Positions 1 through 6,124 of a stretch of 9,083 bases of DNA are shown here, one piece after another. This DNA comes from Treponema sp. GTDB taxonomy: Bacteria > Spirochaetota > Spirochaetia > Treponematales > Breznakiellaceae. The notes under the pieces are model-generated. The model did not search any database. It was not told where the DNA came from and worked only from the letters and a program-made list of their open reading frames with translations. The position numbers and the translations under genes were made by a program. The stretch covers positions 1-9,083 of the forward strand of contig JAISBK010000104.1 of NCBI GenBank assembly GCA_031266255.1, in the 5' to 3' direction. Each line of letters starts with the position of its first letter. Position 1 is the first letter of the stretch.

Positions 1-1430
1 TCGGTGTGGAGCATGGTATAGGCCCCATCCCCTACCAACGCCACTACTTCTTTATCTGGCTGGGCGATTTTAACCCCCAAGGCAGCGGCGATTTCATAGC
101 CCATACAGGAAAAGGCATATTCCATGTGGTAGGTCCCCTTTGTTCTGACCCGCCATACCCGCTGCATATCCGATGGAATGGAACCTGAACCAGATACCGC
201 TATGGTATCGGGGGGTAAGAGCCGGTCATTGAGTTCTCCTAAGACCCGCACTTGAGAAAGGGCAACCGGATCTTCTTCCTGGTAGAGCTGGTCTACGGTT
301 TCCTTCCATGCAACCCGAACCTCCTGAATCCGTCCGCCCCAGTCCGACCGGTATGGAGATGCGCCGGTGTTCATGGCTTCCAGGGTCAGTTTGGCATCCG
401 CAATGATAGGTTCGCTGTTCATCTTGTAGGCGTCAAAGGGGGCGATGTTGATCCCCAGGATCCGGCACTCAGGATTCTGGAACAACCACTTGGAACAGGT
501 GGTAAAGTCCCCCAGCCTTGTCCCTACCGCAATGATCAGATCCGCTTCTTTGGCAAGGCGGTTTGCCGCCAAGCTACCGGTAGCCCCGATACCGGAAAGG
601 TTATAAGGATGATCCCAGAGCAGCGTGCCCTTGCCTGCCTGGGTTTCTCCAAAGGGGATGTGATACGTGGTACAGAACTGTTCCAGTGCTGGCCCTGCCC
701 CAGAGAATCCCACGCCCCCCCCACAGATCACCAGGGGCTTCTTGGCAGCCTTGAGCATCTTCACCGCCCGCTGGATCTGACCCTGAGTCGGAGGCCGGCG
801 TTCCAAGTGATGCACCCGTTTGGCCAAGAACTCTTCAGGGTAATCCCAGGCTTCACCTTGGACATCTTGGGGGAGGGATAGGGTAACTGCCCCGGTTTCC
901 GCAGGATCGGTCAGTACCCTAAAGCCATTGATCAGGGCAGTCATGAGCTGCTCAGGCCGGTTCACCCGATCCCAGTACCGACTCACCGCCCGGAATGCAT
1001 CACTGGCACTTACCGTATAATCCACGGGGTTTTCAACCTGCTGCAATACCGGATCCGGCTGACGGCAGGCAAACACATCTCCAGGCAGAAACAGCACCGG
1101 GATATGGTTTGCCGAAGCAGTTCCCGCGGCAGTTACCATATTGAGCGCACCTGGCCCTATGGAACTACATACCCCCATGATCTGCCGACGTCTATGCTGC
1201 TTGGCGAATCCCATAGCCGCGTGCCCCGCGCCCTGTTCGTTTTTCGCCTGATAAAACCGCAGGCCGTGATTACCCGCGGCCAAAGCCTCACCGAGTCCAA
1301 CTACGACACCGTGCCCGAATATGCCGAACACGCCGGCAACGAATTTTATTTCTTCCCCATCTGCCTCAATATATTGACTATCTAAAAAACGCAACAATGC
1401 CTGGGCCATGGTAAGCCGTACTGTTTTCAT
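1..1430 (-). CDS. iolD: 3D-(3,5/4)-trihydroxycyclohexane-1,2-dione hydrolase (IolD), 3' end beyond window
   Basis: Thiamine-diphosphate enzyme of inositol catabolism. It hydrolytically opens the ring of THcHDO (diketo-inositol) to 5-deoxy-glucuronate in the cytoplasm. I translated the minus strand from 1430 to the left edge and found 476 codons with no stop or frameshift. The N-terminal ThDP domain carries the KNEQGAGHAA motif, with E65 in the position of the glutamate that activates the cofactor. A central domain with VICGGG (about 237) and IIAVGTRLGDF (about 310) follows. The C-terminal ThDP-binding part has YHMEYAFSCMGYEIAAALG and the GDG motif at 467-469 just before the window ends. The family is about 620-640 residues long, so roughly three quarters is visible. 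The ATG at 1430 is supported by an AGGAGAGGAG site immediately upstream. It lies 18 nt downstream of iolB in the same operon. Acetolactate synthase is a related alternative, but the context and motifs favour IolD. Confidence 0.95.
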   Translation of the reverse strand, partial: MKTVRLTMAQALLRFLDSQYIEADGEEIKFVAGVFGIFGHGVVVGLGEALAAGNHGLRFYQAKNEQGAGHAAMGFAKQHRRRQIMGVCSSIGPGALNMVTAAGTASANHIPVLFLPGDVFACRQPDPVLQQVENPVDYTVSASDAFRAVSRYWDRVNRPEQLMTALINGFRVLTDPAETGAVTLSLPQDVQGEAWDYPEEFLAKRVHHLERRPPTQGQIQRAVKMLKAAKKPLVICGGGVGFSGAGPALEQFCTTYHIPFGETQAGKGTLLWDHPYNLSGIGATGSLAANRLAKEADLIIAVGTRLGDFTTCSKWLFQNPECRILGINIAPFDAYKMNSEPIIADAKLTLEAMNTGASPYRSDWGGRIQEVRVAWKETVDQLYQEEDPVALSQVRVLGELNDRLLPPDTIAVSGSGSIPSDMQRVWRVRTKGTYHMEYAFSCMGYEIAAALGVKIAQPDKEVVALVGDGAYTMLHT

Positions 1431-1448
1431 CTCCTCTCCTTTCTCGCG

Positions 1449-2249
1449 CTATCTTTTCGGCTGCCAGATATGGTCTTCCGGCCCGCTTACCCACTGGTGG
1501 GCTTCGGCAACGTATTGGGGTCCATATCGCTGGTTCTCCAGATGCCGGATCACCCAGAGGTACCACATAGCATACCCCGGAGCAGTTACCTGGGGATGAT
1601 CCTCCCCATCGCGGATCAAAATAGTATCCTTGTCCCGGATGATATACGGCGTATTCCCGATGGCGGTAAGGCCGAAGCCCTGCTCCGGCAGAAACCGGTA
1701 ATGGTAAATCTCCGGCTGCGGGTGGTGGTGGGGCGGGTAGCTCGACCACTTGCCCGGAACGCCGATCACTTCGCCGATTACCAAGTTTGATTTAGGATGG
1801 TTGGTATCGTCAAAAATAGTACGCACGATCCTGGTGGAGGTTTCCCGCATGGTTCCTTCCCCCCGGAATTCGCTGTGGCACACTTCAGGGGGATAGATTT
1901 TTATGTCGAATCTTCGAGGGTTGTTCGTGGCCACGTAGTAAAATTCAGCCACCCCCTCTGAGACGCTTATGGTAATCTTCACTTTAGCCGGAACCGAAAA
2001 ACACCACGGAGCATAATCAAACGTATTGGGCCGGGAAATTTCGTACCATCCTTCTTTCCCCAGGCATATACGTGCCTTACCCTGGGATAAAAGCCATACC
2101 CGCTCATCGGTTTCCGAATAATGCTCGTAGTGCTCGTCACTTTGGACCCTGAGTACTCCGAACTCCATCAGCATATCCGCAGTTCCGGCGTTCCTAAGAA
2201 CCAGCGGTGTATACCCATAACCAAAAGGCGTCTGATGATGAAACTGCAT
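1449..2249 (-). CDS. iolB: 5-deoxy-glucuronate isomerase (IolB)
   Basis: Cytoplasmic isomerase converting 5-deoxy-D-glucuronate, the IolD product, to 5-dehydro-2-deoxy-gluconate, the substrate of IolC. The protein has 266 residues, close to the family's usual 270, and belongs to the KduI/IolB double-cupin family. Family marks are an ERVWLLSQGKA stretch in the first cupin (50-59), then GKWSSYPPHHHPQPEIYHYRF at about 166-186. H174, H176 and E180 are the probable metal ligands, and DGEDHPQVTAPGYAMWYLW (214-232) supplies a further histidine, H218. The WSSYPPH and QGFG pattern separates it from KduI. The segment between the HHH cluster and the glutamate is very short here. In Bacillus-type IolB, as I recall it, an acidic loop lies between them. 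The start is set by AAGGAGG about 4 nt before the ATG. It sits 19 nt after iolG and 18 nt before iolD, so it is cotranscribed and probably coordinately induced. Confidence 0.9.
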   Translation of the reverse strand: MQFHHQTPFGYGYTPLVLRNAGTADMLMEFGVLRVQSDEHYEHYSETDERVWLLSQGKARICLGKEGWYEISRPNTFDYAPWCFSVPAKVKITISVSEGVAEFYYVATNNPRRFDIKIYPPEVCHSEFRGEGTMRETSTRIVRTIFDDTNHPKSNLVIGEVIGVPGKWSSYPPHHHPQPEIYHYRFLPEQGFGLTAIGNTPYIIRDKDTILIRDGEDHPQVTAPGYAMWYLWVIRHLENQRYGPQYVAEAHQWVSGPEDHIWQPKR

Positions 2250-2268
2250 GTTTCCTCCTTACTTCCCT

Positions 2269-3294
2269 TTACTCAGCCCTGACTTCAGCAATGGAAACAG
2301 GCCGTTTTTCTTTAAGGGATTTCCCCGCGGCCAGGGCCGCGTACATATTCTCCAAACCGTCTTGCCCGCTTACTTCCGGAGAGCGATGATGCAAGACCGC
2401 ATCCACAAAAGATGCCAGCTCGGCCCGATACGCCCCCTGGTACCGTTCCAAGAAAAAATGCAGGGGCTTTGCACTGATGAGTCCTGAAGCAGCGGCTAAA
2501 GTTACCTGATGAGCGGTTTCATTTTCTGCAAGCGCCGCACCCTTTGAGCCAAAGACCTCTACCCGTTGATCATAGCCATAGACCGCTTTCCGGGAATTGT
2601 CAATTACTCCCAGGGCGCCGTTGGCAAAGGTAAGGCTTACAACCGCGGTGTCCACATCCCCGGCCTCCCCAATTTCAGGATCAATGAGCACCGCCCCCAT
2701 AGCGTAGACTTGGGTGATCTCACTCCCTGCCTGGAATCGGGCCATGTCAAAATCATGAATCATCATGTCCATGAAGATCCCACCAGAAACCGCTACATAA
2801 GATCGCGGGGGTGGGGCCGGATCCCGAGAGGTGATCTTGATAAGCTGTACGTCTCCGATTTCCCCGGCCAGGGTAAGTTCCCGAATACGTTTAAAATTGC
2901 GGTCAAACCGGCGGTTAAATCCTACCTGAAGGGTAACGCCCGCCTTTTTTACCACCGCCAGGGCTGCCTTCACTCGGGGAACCGAGAGGTCTATAGGCTT
3001 TTCACAGAAAATATGTTTTCCCGCAGCTGCTGCGGCACTGATCAGATCTGCATGGGTATCAGTAGCACTGCAGATCATCACCGCATCAATTGCCGGATCC
3101 TCAAGGATATCCTGGGGATTAGTGGAAATGAGCCGCACGCCCAGTCCCTTGGCCCAGGTTTGCTGCTCTTCCTGCACCGCGATATCTGCAAGCCCTTCGA
3201 GCCGTGCCGCGGGAATAAACCGGGCGCTATTTTCCCCGTGGATCCTCCCGATTCTTCCTGCTCCAATGAGACCTATCCTCAATACATCCATCAT
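2269..3294 (-). CDS. iolG: myo-inositol 2-dehydrogenase (IolG), Gfo/Idh/MocA family
   Basis: NAD-dependent oxidation of myo-inositol to 2-keto-myo-inositol (scyllo-inosose), the first catabolic step. The 341-residue protein starts with a Rossmann fold: RIGLIGAGRIGRIH has the GxGxxG glycines at 11-16. The CEKPIDLS motif follows with K99, the GFNRRFDRNF segment (125-134), SRDPAPPP (157-163) and the catalytic patch GGIFMDMMIHDFDMARF (171-187). D176 and H180 match the Asp and His of the known Lys-Asp-His active site. The C-terminal alpha/beta domain follows. The reading frame is open back to an ATG at 3339, giving 15 more residues, but only the ATG at 3294 has a good GGAGG, and a Rossmann start normally begins a few residues before the GxGxxG. 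It is the first gene of the minus-strand operon and lies directly behind a predicted promoter and operator. Activity on other inositol isomers or sugars cannot be excluded from sequence alone. Confidence 0.92.
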   Translation of the reverse strand: MMDVLRIGLIGAGRIGRIHGENSARFIPAARLEGLADIAVQEEQQTWAKGLGVRLISTNPQDILEDPAIDAVMICSATDTHADLISAAAAAGKHIFCEKPIDLSVPRVKAALAVVKKAGVTLQVGFNRRFDRNFKRIRELTLAGEIGDVQLIKITSRDPAPPPRSYVAVSGGIFMDMMIHDFDMARFQAGSEITQVYAMGAVLIDPEIGEAGDVDTAVVSLTFANGALGVIDNSRKAVYGYDQRVEVFGSKGAALAENETAHQVTLAAASGLISAKPLHFFLERYQGAYRAELASFVDAVLHHRSPEVSGQDGLENMYAALAAGKSLKEKRPVSIAEVRAE

Positions 3295-3301
3295 GGTTGT
3301 T

Positions 3302-3306
3302 CCTCC
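3302..3306 (-). promoter_or_regulatory. ribosome binding site that fixes the iolG start
   Basis: On the minus strand GGAGG stands 7 nt before the ATG at 3294 (an ATG-ATG pair). No purine-rich site precedes the longer in-frame ATG at 3339, so the shorter protein is the preferred model. Confidence 0.8.
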
Positions 3307-3353
3307 GGCCTGATTACGCTGTTTCTTTTCCCCATTCATACATGATTACTATA

Positions 3354-3367
3354 TGAAAACGTTTTTA
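3354..3367. promoter_or_regulatory. LacI-family operator for the iolGBD arm
   Basis: TGAAAACGTTTTTA is a 14-bp near-palindrome centred on CG, with 6 of 7 base pairs symmetric. Reading inward from the iolG side it shares ATGAAAACGTTT with the reverse complement of the operator at 3541-3554. It lies a few bases downstream of the predicted minus-strand transcription start (about 3372), where a bound repressor would block initiation. The likely ligand is the LacI-family protein encoded at 8338, by inference. Confidence 0.75.
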
Positions 3368-3378
3368 GTTGTTACATA

Positions 3379-3407
3379 ATACTATATCAAAGATCCTAAT
3401 CTGTAAA
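3379..3407 (-). promoter_or_regulatory. predicted promoter of iolG-iolB-iolD
   Basis: On the minus strand TTTACA (3407-3402) is followed after 17 nt by TAGTAT (3384-3379), a moderate sigma-70-type pair. TATTAT, a few bases further on, is a better -10 match but sits at a poor spacing. The predicted start near 3372 places the operator at about +5 to +18. Confidence 0.5.
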
Positions 3408-3432
3408 GCGTATTTTTTAGACTTTTTTGATT

Positions 3433-3459
3433 TATGCTTAAAAGGCAAGTTTACGCATA
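3433..3459. repeat. imperfect inverted repeat at the centre of the divergent region
   Basis: TATGCTTAAA (3433-3442) and TTTACGCATA (3450-3459) are reverse complements at 9 of 10 positions, separated by AGGCAAG. The symmetry axis (3446) nearly coincides with the middle of the intergenic region. It lies about 60-110 bp upstream of both predicted starts, a position that suits an activator or an architectural protein. It does not resemble the LacI-type operators, and no T-run follows that would make it a terminator. A function is inferred only. Confidence 0.45.
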
Positions 3460-3506
3460 TACCATAAGTTATTTTTTAGTAAGCAATTATACCCATAAAA
3501 TTTTTG

Positions 3507-3535
3507 TTGACAATCCTAAAAAGCCGGTGGATACT
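3507..3535 (+). promoter_or_regulatory. predicted promoter of the transporter arm
   Basis: A perfect -35 TTGACA (3507-3512), a 17-nt spacer and GATACT (3530-3535, 4 of 6 to TATAAT) predict transcription starting near 3542. That start coincides with the operator at 3541-3554. Confidence 0.7.
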
Positions 3536-3540
3536 TTATC

Positions 3541-3554
3541 TGTAAACGTTTTCA
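3541..3554. promoter_or_regulatory. LacI-family operator for the transporter arm
   Basis: TGTAAACGTTTTCA is a 14-bp near-palindrome (6 of 7 pairs) with the central CG typical of LacI/PurR/CcpA-type sites. It matches the general pattern TGWNANCGNTNWCA at every fixed position. It overlaps the predicted +1 of the plus-strand promoter, a classic repression site. It is the mirror-oriented partner of the site at 3354-3367. Confidence 0.8.
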
Positions 3555-3559
3555 TGTAA

Positions 3560-3579
3560 CGCGTCTCATAAAGGACGCG
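3560..3579 (+). other. stem-loop in the 5' leader of the receptor gene
   Basis: CGCGTC (3560-3565) and GACGCG (3574-3579) form a perfect 6-bp GC-rich stem with loop TCATAAAG. It lies between the operator and the ribosome binding site AAGGAG (3591-3596) and leaves that site exposed. It could stabilise the 5' end of the mRNA or be a further protein site. No terminator-like T-run follows. Confidence 0.45.
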
Positions 3580-3602
3580 ACAACAAACAAAAGGAGATTT
3601 GT

Positions 3603-4553
3603 ATGAAAAAAGCGGTATGGGTCGGTGTGGCAGCGCTGATTGCACTGTCAGGATTTTTGGGTTGTTCCAGGCAAAAAACGGCCAGTGGGGGTGGTAAGAC
3701 CAGAATCGGGTACATCTGCAACAACTTCAATGATACCTTTCAAGGGTACATCATGAATGAAACCAAGGCTTTCTTTGCGGATAAACCTGATTATGAACTT
3801 ATCTTTCAAGATGCCCAGGAAGATGTAATCAAGCAGCAGGATCTGGCAAACACCCTGCTTGCCCAGGGAGTTAAGGCCCTGATTGTGGTCCCGGTAAATA
3901 CCAATGCTACTGAACCGATTACCAGGGCGGCCCAAGAAGCAACTATTCCCTTGATATACGTCAACCGGAATCCCTTTGGCAATCAATCCCTTCCTCCTAA
4001 CGTGTACTATGTGGGGTCCCAAGAAGTGATCGCAGGACAAATGCAGATGGAAGCCATGGGTAAGCTCCTGGGGGGATCCGGCGGAGTGGCCATTCTGATA
4101 GGTAAGCTGGACAACGAAGGCGCGCTTCTGCGTACTCAAGGTAACGAGGATACGATTAGGGGTGAGTTCCCTGGGATCACGGTGCTGGCCAAGGAAACCG
4201 GAAATTGGCAGCGGGATCAGGGGTTGAGCCTCACCGAAAACTGGCTTACCGCTTATGGTACGAATCTCAAAGGTATCTTAGCCAATAATGATGAAATGGC
4301 CCTCGGTGCTGTGGAAGCCCTCAAAGGAGCGGGCCGTACCGATGTGCTGGTCATGGGAGTGGATGCGATTCCTGATGCTAAGGCAGCAGTGGGAGATGGC
4401 AGCCTAGCCGCCACCGTGCTCCAGGATGCGGCAGGCCAAGGCCGGGGAGCAGCGGAAGCGGCTTACAAGGCGCTGCGGGGGGAATCCCAGGAATCAATCA
4501 ACTGGGTACCTTTTGTGCTCATTAACAAGGAAAATCTGGATCAGTATCAGTAG
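3603..4553 (+). CDS. ABC transporter substrate-binding lipoprotein, ribose/inositol type
   Basis: Extracytoplasmic receptor of a CUT2-type sugar ABC importer (periplasmic-binding-protein type 1 fold, RbsB/IbpA-like), 316 residues. The signal peptide MKKAVWVGVAALIALSGFLGC ends in a lipobox with C21 as the probable lipidated cysteine. Residue -3 is Phe, which is loose for an enterobacterial lipobox. Ligand positions of the RbsB family can be followed: NNFNDTF (40-46), N121-R122 in YVNRNP, R177 in LLRTQG, N229-D230 in ANNDEMALGA, D254 in GVDAIPDA and Q274 in VLQDAAGQG. The substrate is inferred to be myo-inositol or a related cyclitol from the divergent iol genes; a sugar such as ribose or xylose is the main alternative. 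The start has AAGGAG with a 6-nt spacer. It is the first gene after the right-arm promoter and operator, and the ATPase gene follows 31 nt later. Confidence 0.9.
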   Translation: MKKAVWVGVAALIALSGFLGCSRQKTASGGGKTRIGYICNNFNDTFQGYIMNETKAFFADKPDYELIFQDAQEDVIKQQDLANTLLAQGVKALIVVPVNTNATEPITRAAQEATIPLIYVNRNPFGNQSLPPNVYYVGSQEVIAGQMQMEAMGKLLGGSGGVAILIGKLDNEGALLRTQGNEDTIRGEFPGITVLAKETGNWQRDQGLSLTENWLTAYGTNLKGILANNDEMALGAVEALKGAGRTDVLVMGVDAIPDAKAAVGDGSLAATVLQDAAGQGRGAAEAAYKALRGESQESINWVPFVLINKENLDQYQ

Positions 4554-4584
4554 GTTTTACGTTTCCAGCATAAGGGGATGAGCC

Positions 4585-6123
4585 ATGGCAGCATATCTGC
4601 TTGAAATGAAAAATATCGTAAAAACCTTCCCCGGCGTCAAGGCGCTGCGGGGGGTTGAACTCAAGGTGCGACCCGGAGAAATCCATGCCCTCATGGGAGA
4701 GAACGGGGCCGGTAAATCGACCTTGATGAAGTGTATCATTGGGATGCAACATCCAACCAGCGGGGAAATTATCTTCGACGGTAAAACGCAAGGATCCTAT
4801 AGCCCTGCTCAGGCTCTCGGGATGGGCATATCCATGATTCATCAGGAGTTAAGCCCGGTGCTCCACCGTCCTATCATGGAAAACATCTGGCTTGGCCGGG
4901 AACCGCTTACCAAGTTTGGCCTTGTGGATCACCGGAAGATGTATGAGATGACCCGGGAAGTGCTTAAAGAGATTGACCTGGAAGAGGATCCCCATACCCT
5001 CATGGCATCCCTTACGGTGGCAAAAATGCAGATGATCGAAATTGCCCGGGCAATCTCATACAATTCAAAGCTGATCATCATGGATGAACCTACTTCGGCC
5101 CTCACGGAAAAAGAGATCAAGCAGCTGTTCATCATTATGAGAAAGCTCAAGTCCCAGGGGAAGAGCATCATCTTTATTTCTCATAAACTCAATGAGGTCT
5201 ACGAGATCACCGATAGAATCACCGTGTACCGGGATGGGGAGTACATCGGCGCTGAGGATACCGTTAACCTCAAGGTAGATAAACTCATCACCATGATGGT
5301 AGGCCGAAATGTAGAAGAGCTGTTCCCCAAGGTGATCTGTCCTATTGGGGAGGTTAAGTTTGAAGTCAAGAACCTCTCCAACCGGAAGTATTTTCAGAAT
5401 GTTTCCTTTACGGTGCGTCGAGGAGAGATCCTGGGGATTGCGGGACTGGTTGGCGCGGGCCGCAGCGAGGTGGTGGAAACGATATTCGGGGTACGGCCCA
5501 AAAGCGGGGGAGATATTTTCATTGACGGGAAAAAAGTTGAAATCAAGAACTCCGAAGATGCGATAAACGCTAAAATGGCCTGGCTCACCGAAGATCGCCG
5601 GAGTTCCGGGATTTTTCCCATGCTGGGGGTACAACTCAACATGGTTATCGCCAACATCCCTAAGTTCCTCAACAAAGCCCAGCTCATCCGGGAATCCTAT
5701 ATGCGGGGAGAATGTGAGGAATACGTCAAGAAGGTTCAGGTCAAAACCTCAGGGCTTGAACAGCATATTGAGGAATTGAGCGGAGGGAATCAACAGAAGG
5801 TCCTGGTTGCCCGTTGGCTGATGACCGACCCGGAGATTCTGTTCATCGATGAACCGACCCGGGGTATTGATGTGCTTACCAAATCGGAGATCCATCGGCT
5901 CCTCAGTCAGCTTGCCGGAGAGGGAAAGTCCATCATTATGATTTCTTCGGAACTCCCGGAAGTTATGGGGATGAGCGACCGGATCATGGTGATGCATCAA
6001 GGAAAGGTAACCGGGATTCTTGAAAATTCCCCGGATCTGACCCAGGAAACATTAATGGCGTATGCCACCAATACCATGGATTACCAAGCCCAAAAAGAGA
6101 AAAAGACAAAGGAGATGAGGTAA
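4585..6123 (+). CDS. sugar ABC transporter ATP-binding protein with two fused ATPase domains (RbsA/MglA-like)
   Basis: Cytoplasmic ATPase that powers the importer, 512 residues, the normal length for the CUT2 family. In the first domain Walker A is GENGAGKST (38-46), the Q-loop is HQEL (86-89), the signature is LTVAKMQMIEIARA in place of LSGGQ (143-156), as is usual for this family, Walker B is LIIMDEPTSALT (163-174), and the switch histidine is H200. In the second domain the P-loop is degenerate, GLVGAGRSE (287-295) with Arg for Lys. It has a full LSGGNQQK signature (398-405), LFIDEPTRGID (419-429), and SSE where the switch histidine would be. This asymmetry is typical of RbsA/MglA and suggests that only one site is fully catalytic. 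The ATG at 4585 is preceded by AAGGGG. The stop codon is separated from the permease ATG by one base, so the two are translationally coupled. Confidence 0.93.
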   Translation: MAAYLLEMKNIVKTFPGVKALRGVELKVRPGEIHALMGENGAGKSTLMKCIIGMQHPTSGEIIFDGKTQGSYSPAQALGMGISMIHQELSPVLHRPIMENIWLGREPLTKFGLVDHRKMYEMTREVLKEIDLEEDPHTLMASLTVAKMQMIEIARAISYNSKLIIMDEPTSALTEKEIKQLFIIMRKLKSQGKSIIFISHKLNEVYEITDRITVYRDGEYIGAEDTVNLKVDKLITMMVGRNVEELFPKVICPIGEVKFEVKNLSNRKYFQNVSFTVRRGEILGIAGLVGAGRSEVVETIFGVRPKSGGDIFIDGKKVEIKNSEDAINAKMAWLTEDRRSSGIFPMLGVQLNMVIANIPKFLNKAQLIRESYMRGECEEYVKKVQVKTSGLEQHIEELSGGNQQKVLVARWLMTDPEILFIDEPTRGIDVLTKSEIHRLLSQLAGEGKSIIMISSELPEVMGMSDRIMVMHQGKVTGILENSPDLTQETLMAYATNTMDYQAQKEKKTKEMR

Positions 6124-6124
6124 A

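Larger units (their letters stand above)
3295..3602. other. divergent intergenic control region between the iolGBD arm and the transporter arm
   Basis: About 308 bp without a gene, clearly more AT-rich than the flanking coding DNA. It holds two divergent promoters, two LacI-type operators, an imperfect inverted repeat near its centre and a short stem-loop in the right-arm leader, each listed separately. Two copies of the 10-mer TATTTTTTAG also occur, at 3411-3420 and 3470-3479, in the same orientation on either side of the central inverted repeat. No small ORF with a ribosome binding site was seen. Confidence 0.85.

Noticed and set aside
252..881. A 209-codon open frame on the plus strand
   Set aside because: It lies entirely antisense to iolD, whose frame is continuous and carries recognisable motifs; the antisense protein has no recognisable pattern.
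1..1430. Possible frameshift or pseudogene in iolD
   Set aside because: I translated every segment of the minus strand from 1430 to 3 and the frame stays open with conserved motifs throughout; it is only cut by the window edge.
3295..3339. A longer iolG protein starting at 3339
   Set aside because: The frame is open, but there is no ribosome binding site before that ATG, while a good GGAGG precedes the ATG at 3294.
2566..3345. A 259-codon open frame on the plus strand
   Set aside because: It is antisense to iolG and looks like a shadow of the coding strand, with low-complexity composition and no plausible ribosome binding site or family motif.
3541..3554. Reading this operator as a CcpA catabolite (cre) site
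   Set aside because: It fits the cre pattern, but a near-identical partner at the other promoter and a local LacI-family gene make a dedicated regulator simpler. Without the host identity a CcpA role cannot be fully excluded.
5065..5634. A 189-codon minus-strand open frame inside the ATPase gene
   Set aside because: It is antisense to the well-conserved ABC ATPase and has no family features.
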